The notes: generated by a model from the letters alone, not told the origin. A stretch of 64,000 nucleotides of DNA from Fen-1258 sp947085815 (GCA_947085815.1 CAMTXU010000024.1:1-64000), one strand, 5' to 3'; numbered from the stretch's first letter, positions 17,080-25,658 are shown. Numbers and translations are program-made.

Positions 17080-18762
17080 CTAACGCGTTAATTTTTTATA
17101 TTTCACTCTATGAGGTATGTCTGCGTCTTTACCAAGACGTTCTCTTCTATTCTCCTGGTAATCGGAAAAGTTTCCTTCGAACCATACAACCTTACTATCG
17201 CCTTCAAATGATAAAATGTGAGTGCAAATTCTATCAAGAAACCAGCGATCGTGACTGATAATAACAGCGCATCCGGCAAAGTTGAGCAAACCTTCTTCAA
17301 GCGCACGCATTGTGTTAACGTCAAGATCGTTTGTGGGTTCATCAAGCAAAAGAACATTTGCGCTTTGTTTGAGAGCTATTGCGAGATGAACTCTATTTCT
17401 TTCTCCGCCTGAAAGCATCGACAATTTTTTCTGCTGATCGGCTCCGGTAAAATTAAATTGTCCAACGTAAGCGCGTGAATTTTGTTCTCTGTTTCCAAGT
17501 TGTATTAAATCTTTTCCCTCCGAAATCATTTCCCAAACTGATTTTTCCGGATCAAGTATATCTCTGCTTTGATCTACATACGCAAGCTTAACAGTATCTC
17601 CAATTCTGAAAGTTCCGCTATCCGCATTTTCCTGTCCGACTATCATTCTAAATAAAGTTGTTTTACCCGCGCCGTTAGGACCGATAACTCCAACAATTCC
17701 TCCGGGAGGGAGTTTGAAATTCAAATTCTCGAATAGAACTTTTTCTCCGTAACCTTTGGATACATTTTCAGCCTCGATTACAACATTGCCCAAACGCGGA
17801 CCGGCTGGAATATAAATTTCCAAATCTTTTTGGCGTTTTTCATTTTCATCATTGAGCATCTCCTCGTAAGATGAAATTCTAGCCTTCGATTTTGCATGTC
17901 GTGCTCTCGGCGACATTTTGATCCATTCAAGTTCGCGCTGTAAAGTTTTCTGCCGGTCGGTTTCTCTTTTCTCTTCAATTTTTAGCCGCTCTTGTTTTTG
18001 TTGCAGCCATGACGAATAATTTCCTTTCCAAGGAATGCCTTCTCCTTTATCAAGCTCAAGTATCCACCCGGCTACGTTATCAAGGAAATATCTATCGTGA
18101 GTAACTGCTATTACAGTGCCGGGGTAACGGTTAAGCTCTGCTTCAAGCCATAAAACGGTTTCGGCATCAAGATGATTTGTCGGCTCATCAAGAAGTAGAA
18201 TGTCCGGCTTCTTCAAAAGCAAGCGGCACATTGCAACTCTTCTCCGTTCACCCCCGGAAATTACTTTAACCGGTGTATCGGGAGGGGGACAATTGAGAAC
18301 GTCCATCGCAAGATCAAGTTTGGAATCGAGATCCCACGCTTCGAGATGATCTAACTTTTCTTGCACTTTACCTTGACGTTCGAGAAGGTCATTCATTTCG
18401 TCATCGCTCATTGGCTCGGCAAACTTTGCATTGATCTCATCGTACTCACGCAGAACATCTACAATTTCCTGAACGCCTTCCTGGACTATCTCTTTTACTG
18501 TTTTAGTATCATCAAGTTTTGGTTCCTGTTCAAGTAAACCGATTGTGAATCCCGGCGATAGAGCTATTTCACCGTTAAAATCTTTATCCACTCCGCCGAG
18601 AATTTTTAAGAGTGTGCTTTTGCCGGAACCGTTGAGCCCCAGTACGCCGATCTTAGCGCCGTAGAAATATGATAAGTAAATGTTCTTTATGATCGCCTTT
18701 GTATCGTAATACTTGCTAACGCCGATCATTGAATAAATAATTTTGTTGGGTTCGATTGCCAC
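17080..18762 (-). CDS. ettA: EttA-type ABC-F translation factor
   Basis: The 560-residue protein has two ABC ATPase domains and no membrane segment, as in ABC-F proteins that bind the ribosomal E-site and gate translation according to energy state. The first ATPase has Walker A GLNGSGKST and signature SGGERRRVA. The second has GPNGAGKTT and LSGGERNRVHLA. Between them lies the charged linker (RELEWIKMSPRARHAKSKAR), which together with the length points to EttA. The start is GTG at 18762, with GGAG five bases before it. A degraded copy of its first codons is found at about 21.3 kb. Confidence 0.93.
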   Translation of the reverse strand: MAIEPNKIIYSMIGVSKYYDTKAIIKNIYLSYFYGAKIGVLGLNGSGKSTLLKILGGVDKDFNGEIALSPGFTIGLLEQEPKLDDTKTVKEIVQEGVQEIVDVLREYDEINAKFAEPMSDDEMNDLLERQGKVQEKLDHLEAWDLDSKLDLAMDVLNCPPPDTPVKVISGGERRRVAMCRLLLKKPDILLLDEPTNHLDAETVLWLEAELNRYPGTVIAVTHDRYFLDNVAGWILELDKGEGIPWKGNYSSWLQQKQERLKIEEKRETDRQKTLQRELEWIKMSPRARHAKSKARISSYEEMLNDENEKRQKDLEIYIPAGPRLGNVVIEAENVSKGYGEKVLFENLNFKLPPGGIVGVIGPNGAGKTTLFRMIVGQENADSGTFRIGDTVKLAYVDQSRDILDPEKSVWEMISEGKDLIQLGNREQNSRAYVGQFNFTGADQQKKLSMLSGGERNRVHLAIALKQSANVLLLDEPTNDLDVNTMRALEEGLLNFAGCAVIISHDRWFLDRICTHILSFEGDSKVVWFEGNFSDYQENRRERLGKDADIPHRVKYKKLTR

Positions 18763-19082
18763 TTTTACTCCGGTAATTTGATTTTATTTAATAGAACGCA
18801 GATCATTATGTCCGAAGGACTCCAATGGAGATTGTAATAATTTATTATGATCATGAACTATCTTAATAGATCATAAGGATCAGCGTTCTATTTCGTTTTC
18901 TTTGGTTGCAAAATAAAAAATTTTTAGATTACATCACTCAGCAGAATTAAAAAAGAACTTTTTGGGATTGTCTCTATCATAAATGCAAATTTTACTTCTC
19001 TCATAAAATTTTATTCCTTACCTTAATAGTCAAAAGAACAGGCTTTCAAATTCATCAACCCAAAACCAACCAAGAGGTAAGT
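18763..19082. other. 320-bp divergent intergenic region
   Basis: This gap separates the divergent ettA and nuclease genes. It holds a family A palindromic repeat (18790-18892). The rest is AT-rich DNA that should contain the promoters for both genes, though no convincing consensus could be placed. A purine-rich AAGAGG site sits directly before the nuclease ATG. Confidence 0.6.
18790..18892. repeat. Palindromic repeat, family A
   Basis: The left arm aatagaacgcagatcattat (from 18790) and the right arm ending cagcgttctattt (about 18892) are imperfect inverted copies. The interior contains tccgaaggactcc plus atggaga, shared with the copy at 31159-31252. Confidence 0.8.
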
Positions 19083-21245
19083 ATGAAAATCATTCTCCGC
19101 GTACTCGGCGTAACACTTATAGCCGTCTTAAGTTTTATTATTCCTGCTTGTGAGCAGACCCTAACAGATCCCGCATCCAATTCCCAAGAATTATCTTCCC
19201 AACAACATTTATCATTAAAAAAAGTAACAGTGATGGAAGATTTTGAGACGGGAACTAAAACAGCCTACGCCGTTGCCGATGTTGTGTTCTCTTCGGGTAC
19301 CTGGACATTGAATGATGCTTTGGTCGGGACTACCACAAGTGATCCTAAGAACGGTGCTAAGAGTATCCGTACACGCAACAGCGGTACAGTAACTATGAAA
19401 TTTGATCGCACTGACGGCGCAAGTACTGTAACGGTACAGCATGCAAAATATGGGACCGATGCAAACAGTACTTGGGGCTTGTGGTATTCAACAAACAGCG
19501 GAAGTTCATGGGCTCAGACTGGCTCTTCTGTTACTACTTCCTCAACAACTTTGCAAACTGCTTCTTTTACTGTGAACATAACCGGTACAATTCGATTTGA
19601 GATTCGCAAAACGGATGGCACAGCCAGCCGTGTTAACTTCGACGACTTTACAATTAATGATTACGTTGTTGTAACATATAACTTTGTGGAAAATTATGAA
19701 GCCGGAACAAAAACCAGCTATGCAGTTGCTGATGTAACATTTAGTACAGGCGTGTGGACATTAAATGACGCTTTGGTTGGAACATCAACGAGCGATCCAA
19801 AAGTTGGAACAAAAAGTATTCGCGTGCGTAACAGCGGTACGGTAACAATGAAGTTCGACAAAACTACCGGAGCAGCTAATGTTTCCGTAAAACACGCCAA
19901 GTATGGAACCGATGCAAATAGTACCTGGGGATTGTGGTATTCAACTAACAGCGGAGGTACATGGACGCAGACCGGCACTTCCGTTACAACATCTTCAACA
20001 ACTTTGCAAGCAGCAACTTTTGCTGTAAATATATCAGGCACAATTCGTTTTGAGATTCGTAAAACGGACGGCACAGCCAGCCGGGTAAATTTTGATGATT
20101 TTTCTGTGGAAGATTATGCCGGTACTGGCGGCTATGTGACCGAAGTAGAACCCAACAATACAATAGCCACAGCCAATTCAATCCCTACGGTACCCGCAAC
20201 AAACACCGGTTATATAAGCACTATAACCGATATTGACTACTTCTCAGTTTCGGCAACTTCAGGTCAAATAATTACATCGGGATTAACTGTGCCTTCAGGT
20301 GTTGATTACAATTTGTATCTGTTAAATTCTTCCGGAGTCACATTAGCAAGTTCTACAAATACCGGCAGTTTATCTGAAAGCATTACATATAATACAACCG
20401 CAGTTGGACCTTACTACCTATTAGCCTCATCATCATCAGGTTTCAGCGCAACTTTAAACTACACCTTAACAGCAAACGTAACTACCGCGGGTGTTGTAGA
20501 TACAACTACTTCCACAAGCGTTCATCTTACAATGGGAAATCCGAGCGTAGCAGTTCATGATATAGCATTTCCGGCAAATTATTTGATGGAAAAACCGCAA
20601 TATGTTCTCTCATACAACCGTGATTATGGAATACCGAATTGGACGGCATGGCATCTAAACAGTTCCTGGATTGGCTCTACACCTAGGCAAGATGATTTCC
20701 GAAATGATACTACACTGCCAACAGGCTGGTATCAAGTTCTATCAACCAGTTACAGCGGTAGCGGATATGACCGTGGACATATGTGTCCTTCAGCGGACAG
20801 AACACTAACCGTTGCAGATAACTCTGCAACTTTTCTAATGACAAATATGATTCCACAGGCGCCAAACAACAATCAAGGTCCTTGGGCAAATTTGGAAAAT
20901 TACCTTCGCACACTTGTTACTGCAGGCAAAGAGTTATACATCTATTCAGGCGGATTTGGGTCACAAGGAACGATTGATGCCGGTCGTGTAAATGTTCCAT
21001 CCCGTACATGGAAAGTAATAGTTGTACTTGATGAAGGAACCAACGACTTGAGTCGTGTAACAACAACTACACGTGTAATTGCTGTTGATATGCCTAACAG
21101 TGATGCTCTAATAAGCAGAACTGCCGATTGGAAAACATTCCGCGTAAGTATTGATTATGTTGAAGGGCAAACCGGATTTGATTTTCTTTCTAAAGTGTCT
21201 ACATCTATTCAAGCAGTTATAGAAAGTGTTGTGGATAATTTATAA
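19083..21245 (+). CDS. Modular lipoprotein DNA/RNA non-specific endonuclease
   Basis: The 720-residue exported protein has four parts. A signal sequence ends in a lipobox-like PAC with C23, suggesting membrane anchoring. Two tandem ~144-residue beta-rich repeats (about 52-195 and 203-346, period 151) are strongly similar and each ends RKTDGTASRVNFDDF. A bacterial pre-peptidase C-terminal (PPC) type domain follows (about 352-468, starting TEVEPNNTIATA). The C-terminal NUC1-family nuclease domain (about 480-720) has the catalytic YDRGHMCPS motif with H566 and the metal-site region TNMIPQAPNNNQGPW. It probably degrades extracellular nucleic acid for nutrients or competition. It stands alone and ends in a strong terminator. 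Confidence 0.88.
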   Translation: MKIILRVLGVTLIAVLSFIIPACEQTLTDPASNSQELSSQQHLSLKKVTVMEDFETGTKTAYAVADVVFSSGTWTLNDALVGTTTSDPKNGAKSIRTRNSGTVTMKFDRTDGASTVTVQHAKYGTDANSTWGLWYSTNSGSSWAQTGSSVTTSSTTLQTASFTVNITGTIRFEIRKTDGTASRVNFDDFTINDYVVVTYNFVENYEAGTKTSYAVADVTFSTGVWTLNDALVGTSTSDPKVGTKSIRVRNSGTVTMKFDKTTGAANVSVKHAKYGTDANSTWGLWYSTNSGGTWTQTGTSVTTSSTTLQAATFAVNISGTIRFEIRKTDGTASRVNFDDFSVEDYAGTGGYVTEVEPNNTIATANSIPTVPATNTGYISTITDIDYFSVSATSGQIITSGLTVPSGVDYNLYLLNSSGVTLASSTNTGSLSESITYNTTAVGPYYLLASSSSGFSATLNYTLTANVTTAGVVDTTTSTSVHLTMGNPSVAVHDIAFPANYLMEKPQYVLSYNRDYGIPNWTAWHLNSSWIGSTPRQDDFRNDTTLPTGWYQVLSTSYSGSGYDRGHMCPSADRTLTVADNSATFLMTNMIPQAPNNNQGPWANLENYLRTLVTAGKELYIYSGGFGSQGTIDAGRVNVPSRTWKVIVVLDEGTNDLSRVTTTTRVIAVDMPNSDALISRTADWKTFRVSIDYVEGQTGFDFLSKVSTSIQAVIESVVDNL
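19236..20120 (+). repeat. Tandem intragenic duplication (453-bp period)
   Basis: Codons 52-195 and 203-346 of the nuclease lipoprotein encode two near-identical domains. Shared blocks include HAKYGTDANSTWGLWYSTNS and VTTSSTTLQ. The high similarity suggests a fairly recent duplication. Confidence 0.85.
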
Positions 21246-21260
21246 AGATACATTTCACTA

Positions 21261-21299
21261 AAACAACAAAACCCCTTTCTCAACGGGGTTTTGTTGTTT
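21261..21299 (+). terminator. Terminator after the nuclease gene
   Basis: Perfect 15-bp arms (aaacaacaaaacccc and ggggttttgttgttt) with a 9-nt loop begin 16 bp after the stop codon. The A-rich left arm and T-rich right arm would allow termination in both directions. Confidence 0.9.
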
Positions 21300-21302
21300 C
21301 CT

Positions 21303-21388
21303 TTCTTGATATATCTTTCTTACTGATCGCTTTTGTATAGTAATAATTGCTACTCCAATCATTGATTAGATTATTTTGTTTTATCCAT
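21303..21388 (-). pseudogene. Degraded 5' fragment of an ettA-like ABC-F gene
   Basis: Read on the minus strand, the segment contains ATG ATT GGA GTA, then, after a one-base deletion, codons for NYYYTKAISKK. The intact ettA encodes MIGVSKYYDTKAIIKN at its start. The similarity continues upstream of this ATG (acaaaat on both sides). A frameshift and stop codons rule out function. It looks like the remnant of a duplicated or lost ABC-F paralog about 2.5 kb from ettA. Confidence 0.55.
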
Positions 21389-21488
21389 CACTATTCTTAC
21401 GGAATCCGTTTGATAAAAGTCCTAGTACAACTAATGCTATCGCAAAAATTATTCCGCCAATAGTTGATGAAAAACTATGATGAGACAT
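21381..21488 (-). CDS. Possible 35-residue membrane peptide
   Basis: A short frame from ATG at 21488 to TAA at 21381 encodes MSHHSFSSTIGG, then a hydrophobic segment (IIFAIALVVLGLL), then SNGFRKNSDG. The pattern of polar start, one membrane helix and positively charged tail is that of real small membrane proteins. No good ribosome-binding site is seen, and it lies next to decayed sequence, so it may be a chance or dying gene. I do not recognise a family. Confidence 0.35.
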   Translation of the reverse strand: MSHHSFSSTIGGIIFAIALVVLGLLSNGFRKNSDG

Positions 21489-21809
21489 CCTAACACAATT
21501 GGAATGACATTAATCATTTAATCCTCTGTAATACTATCTAAACGTACTACAAATCTCAAACTATGTAAATAGTATAAATATAGAGGCGGTAACAAAAGTC
21601 TTTGTGATTCGCCATGGCGAATTTGTGTGCTTAGTGCCTTATGCCGAAGGCATCCCTTCGGTAGTGGTTTTGGGTTTGTTTTTAATTCACCTTCAAAACA
21701 TATTACCACTAAAACACTAAGTTCAAAAAGAAACACTCACATAGTGATCCAATGGAATAAGAAATATTTACTTCTGACACAACCTCTTTGTAGAAATGAA
21801 TCGCTTAAT
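21489..21809. other. Intergenic repeats, no gene seen
   Basis: The region contains a perfect 16-bp palindrome attcgccatggcgaat at 21607-21622. It is followed by atgccgaaggcatcccttcgg (imperfect hairpins), and cttagtgcc near 21631 is partly mirrored by cactaaaacactaag (21706-21720). These look like remnants of palindromic elements. No credible coding frame was found. Confidence 0.5.
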
Positions 21810-22514
21810 TTATTTTATTACTCTAGCATCTTCTAGTAAAACTTTATATGAATATCCGTAACCAAAATCTTTGTTCAAAATAATTTTACCTTCAAATGCA
21901 ATCACATCGCCAACATTTACCATGTCCATAGTTGTAACAGTCAAATCAAAATCAGCGCCGCTGTTGGTGCCGTCCTGGATGTGTGCCCAATTCTTCCCCA
22001 TAATTCCGTTATTTACTTTTACTACTTTGCCTTTGATTTTAACAGTCTCATTAGAGTACGAACTTGCCTTAGAAAAAAGTTGAGCTAATGTAATTCCACC
22101 CTCTGCCGGAGAAACGGAAACATTTTCTTTTTCGATTGTTGGTTTTTGAGGTGAAGCTTTTATTCCTTGTGCAGTTGCCGGTGGAATATTGCTTAGATTA
22201 TCAACGAAAAAAATTGAATCAAAGGTTCGTTTTAATTCTTTACTTTCGAAATTCTTCATCTCCATTGCTGTTTCGTAGTATAACGTCTCTCCTTTTTTGA
22301 CGTTCATAGTAGTTCCTGCCATCCAATATTCTTTATCCCCTTCTTTTACTCTTATATATGTATATCCGCTTACTTGCATTGACTCCTCAACAACTACTTG
22401 ATGAACCGTGGTTTGAGCCTTAGCATCGGCTTTCAGCTTCTGATCTTCTTTTTTAGAACACGCTGAAAAAACTATTAAAAGCGCAAGCGGTAAAACAAAA
22501 AACTTAAGTCTCAT
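21810..22514 (-). CDS. Lipoprotein with C-terminal OB-fold domain
   Basis: The 234-residue protein has a lipoprotein signal (VFSAC, C19) followed by a charged linker. The middle part (about 40-100) contains VSGYTYIRVKEGDKEYWMAG. The C-terminal part (about 145-234) looks like an OB-fold: ITLAQLFSKASSYSNETVKIKGKVVKVNNGIMGKNW, then the HIQDGT segment, then a strand ending YSYKVLLEDARV. Similar domains occur in periplasmic proteins linked to cytochromes or nucleic-acid binding, but the function here is unknown. It is convergent with the nuclease gene and stands alone. Confidence 0.75.
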   Translation of the reverse strand: MRLKFFVLPLALLIVFSACSKKEDQKLKADAKAQTTVHQVVVEESMQVSGYTYIRVKEGDKEYWMAGTTMNVKKGETLYYETAMEMKNFESKELKRTFDSIFFVDNLSNIPPATAQGIKASPQKPTIEKENVSVSPAEGGITLAQLFSKASSYSNETVKIKGKVVKVNNGIMGKNWAHIQDGTNSGADFDLTVTTMDMVNVGDVIAFEGKIILNKDFGYGYSYKVLLEDARVIK

Positions 22515-22729
22515 TCTAATTCCTTTGAAATAATTTATAATTTTCCGTTGTAAATATAAGTAAAAGGGTTATCTAAATTCTCCTTTTACGCGTTAAACGC
22601 TTTATGCCGTCAAAAAAAAGTATTAATTTCAAACTGAGATTAAGCTCTTATTTATTGATTGAGCTTGATTGAATGGAAAAATTTACGATAATAAATAACA
22701 GATTTTATTTTTTCATAGTCCGGAGAAAG

Positions 22730-23734
22730 ATGAACGTAAGAAAATTAAGAGGAATTGCAGATAATCTCTTCGAACAGAGCAGGTATGATGAAGCATATTA
22801 TCTTTACGATGAAATTTATTCCCAGGTATGGAATGCGATAGGTGTTGTGCAAGATGGGTTAAATGAATTTTCCACTAATTTTCTGGGGAATAGTTTTCAG
22901 TCTAGTCATAATCTTCGATCTTCTTTTACTAATCAAAGTGCGGAGACAATTTTCAAGAAGTGGTTCGATCTGGATGTCGATCAGACATTGAACGAATTAA
23001 CATTTACAACGTTTGGACATGTGCAATGCATCTGCTACTCTCCTTTTCTAAACAAGACAATTTCTGCAGATGTTGTTCACAATGAGTTTTTAATTTTACA
23101 GACGTTGGTTAGTGCAGCCGATAAGGATGATTGGATTAATCATCTGTGTAAGATAGCTACTCCAGTTACAGAAGATCACCGGCTTAAGAGAATCCGCCCG
23201 AATCTGACCGATGTTAAAATGAAAAAGATGCTTACTGAAAATGCAGTCAAACTCAAACTTACAGATTGGAAAGGGGTAAACGTTTGTTTCCTAGATTACC
23301 TTTTTAATATGGGTGATAATTCGTCCGATCTTTACACGTCAGTTCAAAAGGTAGTGGGGACTTACTTTCGTCAAAAAACTCACCGTAAGAAAAAGACAGA
23401 TAAAACGGATGAGAATTTTAGATCTCAAAATTATGAACGGTATGAAAAGTATGAGCGGTATGAGAGATTTGAGAGCAGAACGTTTTTTACACACGACACA
23501 TTTGACGCCACACGTGCTACAGATTTCGAGAAAGCAAAATATTACGGACAAATTTTGGGCTTGAGCGGTAAGATTACAAAATCACATGTACGTAAAAAAT
23601 ATTTGGAATTAATCGGTCAATATCACCCGGACAAAGTTTTTGATCTTGGAGAAGAATTAAAAATTCTTGCCGAGGTAAAAACTAAACAGCTTAACGCCGC
23701 ATACGATTGGATGAAGAAGAAATACAATATTTAG
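22730..23734 (+). CDS. Protein with C-terminal J domain
   Basis: The 334-residue product ends in a J domain (about residues 275-334): YYGQILGLSGKITKSHVRKKYLELIGQYHPDKV, with the diagnostic HPD that stimulates Hsp70 ATPase. The N-terminal ~200 residues are unrecognised and mainly helical. A Tyr/Glu/Arg-rich stretch (YERYEKYERYERFESR) separates them. The ATG at 22730 is preferred because GGAG precedes it; an earlier in-frame ATG at 22673 has no such site. It probably targets DnaK to a specific, unknown client. Confidence 0.75.
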   Translation: MNVRKLRGIADNLFEQSRYDEAYYLYDEIYSQVWNAIGVVQDGLNEFSTNFLGNSFQSSHNLRSSFTNQSAETIFKKWFDLDVDQTLNELTFTTFGHVQCICYSPFLNKTISADVVHNEFLILQTLVSAADKDDWINHLCKIATPVTEDHRLKRIRPNLTDVKMKKMLTENAVKLKLTDWKGVNVCFLDYLFNMGDNSSDLYTSVQKVVGTYFRQKTHRKKKTDKTDENFRSQNYERYEKYERYERFESRTFFTHDTFDATRATDFEKAKYYGQILGLSGKITKSHVRKKYLELIGQYHPDKVFDLGEELKILAEVKTKQLNAAYDWMKKKYNI

Positions 23735-23784
23735 GAGGCTTCTAATCACATGGTGATGCCTATGGCAAAACTATTTTTTTATTT

Positions 23785-23872
23785 AATAGAACGCTGAAAA
23801 ACGCAGACCCGCCTGCCATGCCTGCGGCAGATAAGCCGGACGGGCAGGTAAAGCAGATTTCCGCTGATCATT
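23785..23872. repeat. Palindromic repeat, family A with nested hairpin
   Basis: The outer part begins aatagaacgctga and ends ttccgctgatcatt. The inner part is a GC-rich hairpin whose arms start acccgcctgcc and end ggacgggcaggt. The nesting suggests one element inserted in another. Confidence 0.7.
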
Positions 23873-23989
23873 TTTGTTGTTTTTAGAAGTCCCCTTTAAT
23901 CAATCAGCCTCATTCGTTTACAGCCGAACTAATTTTCCGTTTAATTCTCTCTGGGGGTAATTCCCCGCCACTTGAAGCGTACAATCGTC

Positions 23990-24062
23990 AGTGCGAGCGT
24001 AGCGAAGCAATCTAATGTAAGAAATTACTTCGTCTCGCTAAGGCAGAACTCGCAATGACTAG
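23990..24062. repeat. REP-like element (tgcgagcgtagcgaagcaat type)
   Basis: The segment gtgcgagcgtagcgaagcaa (from about 23992) is followed by an inverted counterpart ending aactcgcaatgact. It resembles the short palindromic repeat of consensus cattgcgagcgaagcgaagc that I know from many unrelated bacterial genomes. Confidence 0.6.
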
Positions 24063-24071
24063 TTACTGATA

Positions 24072-24213
24072 CCCCGCTGCTTAGAGACTGTGTAATAAGT
24101 GCTTCCGTCATTTCGACCGAAGGGAGAAATCTTTGATTTTGCTTAGATTTTTCAGTCGCTACTCTTCTTCGAAATGAGATTCCTGAGTTTTTACACAAAC
24201 TGCTTACGGCGGG
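24072..24213. repeat. Large inverted repeat downstream of recQ
   Basis: The outer arms ccccgctgcttagagactgt (from 24072) and the region ending ttacggcgggg (24213) are imperfect inverted copies. Inner arms gtcatttcga and tcttcgaaatgag enclose tttgattttgcttagatttt. It ends 6 bp from the recQ stop and may serve as terminator for both converging genes. Confidence 0.65.
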
Positions 24214-24218
24214 GAGAT

Positions 24219-25658
24219 TCATTCACACGCATCGCAATTTGAGCATGGTTGTTCGCCTGGAAAACCGAAATAATCGGAAATGAAAACCCTTCTGCATGTA
24301 ATTGATTTGAAGTAGTTCACAACCGAGAGAAGTTTTTTGTTATCGTTCGTTAATTTTTCTTTAAGATAGGAATCGTCATGTAACTCATGCGGAAGCTCAT
24401 CAACAATTTGAAGATTTTTATTATCTACAGAACCCTCGGTTACCCCGTAACGGTCTAGCATAGATAAAACAGTTTCAACTCGGAAATCGCTCTTGTCCTT
24501 GAAACTCATCTGTTCTCTTAAATAATCAGTTCCCATTGAGTTAACCGAATCCAGATTTGATTTTAAGATGTCAAACATTCGTGAATAGTAATTTGCGTCT
24601 GGATTTGCCCACTTGATAAATTCCATTTGTGTGTAGAGATCCTGCTGATTATAAAGAAGCATACAGAGAGAATCTTCACCATCTCTGCCGGCTCTTCCGA
24701 TCTCCTGATAATAAGATTCGATTGAGGAAGGAACTTCGGCATGAATTACAAAACGAATGTCCGGTTTATCTATTCCCATACCAAAAGCGTTTGTTGCAAG
24801 AATTAATTTTTGTTTACCCGCAAGAAAATCCCGTTGTGTACGTTTTCTTTGCTGAGGTTCCAACTTTCCATGATAGATGCCGTGTTTATATCCTTTATCG
24901 CTAAGAATCTGAGAATAATATTCCAATTTTTTGATTAGAGCAAAATAAATTATTCCCGATCCTTGATACTTATCCAGCACTTTATAAATGGCACTCAGTG
25001 TTTCTTTTTCATCATAAACGTCTGTTGTTTCAAGCCGGAGATTTGGTCTTTCAATTCCTTCATGAAAAATTTTGATTTCGCTTTTGGTAAGACCCAGTTT
25101 TGAAATTATATCTTTCTGTACCTCCGGAGTTGCTGTAGCAGTTAATGCTATAGTTAGCGGATTGTTGAGTAGCGCACGGAACTCTGCTATCCGGGAGTAA
25201 TCGGGGCGGAAATCATGTCCCCATTCAGAAATGCAGTGTGCCTCATCAACAGCGAGCATTGAAACATTAGCACTCTTTATTGCATCAACAAATTCTTGCT
25301 TCCGAAATCTTTCCGGAGTTACATATAAGAGTTTTATTTTTCCATCAACAAACCTCTTTAATCTATCTTTACGTTGTTCCGGCGTTACGGTTGAATTGAT
25401 AAACTCTGCGGGAATATTTTTCTTTTTTAATGCGTCTACCTGATCCTGCATCAAAGCGATGAGGGGACTAATTACAAGAGTGCCTCCATCCAAAAGGAGA
25501 GCGGGTAGCTGGTAACAAATTGATTTACCCCCGCCGGTTGGCATTAATACAAGACAATGTTGCTTCTCGGAGAGGAGCCGCGTTATAATATTTTCCTGCT
25601 CACCTCTAAATGTATTATGACCAAAATATTTTGTTAATACTTCTTTGTAGGAATTCAT
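24219..25658 (-). CDS. recQ: ATP-dependent DNA helicase RecQ (short form)
   Basis: The 479-residue 3'-5' helicase acts in recombination and repair. Helicase motifs include FRGEQENII, Walker A MPTGGGKS (K45), DEAH box AVDEAHCISEWGHDFRPDY (about 137-155), TATATPEV, and QEIGRAGRDGE. The C-terminus ends exactly at the RQC zinc site (C455, C472, C475, C478). The winged-helix and HRDC domains of long RecQ are absent. The ATG at 25658 is chosen because it precedes the conserved YFGHNTFRGEQ region. The frame stays open for 46 codons upstream without homology-like sequence. The start faces the S9 peptidase gene across 297 bp. Confidence 0.92.
   Translation of the reverse strand: MNSYKEVLTKYFGHNTFRGEQENIITRLLSEKQHCLVLMPTGGGKSICYQLPALLLDGGTLVISPLIALMQDQVDALKKKNIPAEFINSTVTPEQRKDRLKRFVDGKIKLLYVTPERFRKQEFVDAIKSANVSMLAVDEAHCISEWGHDFRPDYSRIAEFRALLNNPLTIALTATATPEVQKDIISKLGLTKSEIKIFHEGIERPNLRLETTDVYDEKETLSAIYKVLDKYQGSGIIYFALIKKLEYYSQILSDKGYKHGIYHGKLEPQQRKRTQRDFLAGKQKLILATNAFGMGIDKPDIRFVIHAEVPSSIESYYQEIGRAGRDGEDSLCMLLYNQQDLYTQMEFIKWANPDANYYSRMFDILKSNLDSVNSMGTDYLREQMSFKDKSDFRVETVLSMLDRYGVTEGSVDNKNLQIVDELPHELHDDSYLKEKLTNDNKKLLSVVNYFKSITCRRVFISDYFGFPGEQPCSNCDACE

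Larger units (their letters stand above)
23735..24218. other. 484-bp repeat-filled gap between convergent genes
   Basis: No gene is visible. Three palindromic repeat units follow one another: a family A element with a nested GC-rich hairpin (about 23785-23872), a tgcgagcgtagcgaagcaat element (about 23990-24062), and a large inverted repeat with gtcatttcga inside (24072-24213). The J-domain gene and recQ converge on this block. Confidence 0.7.
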
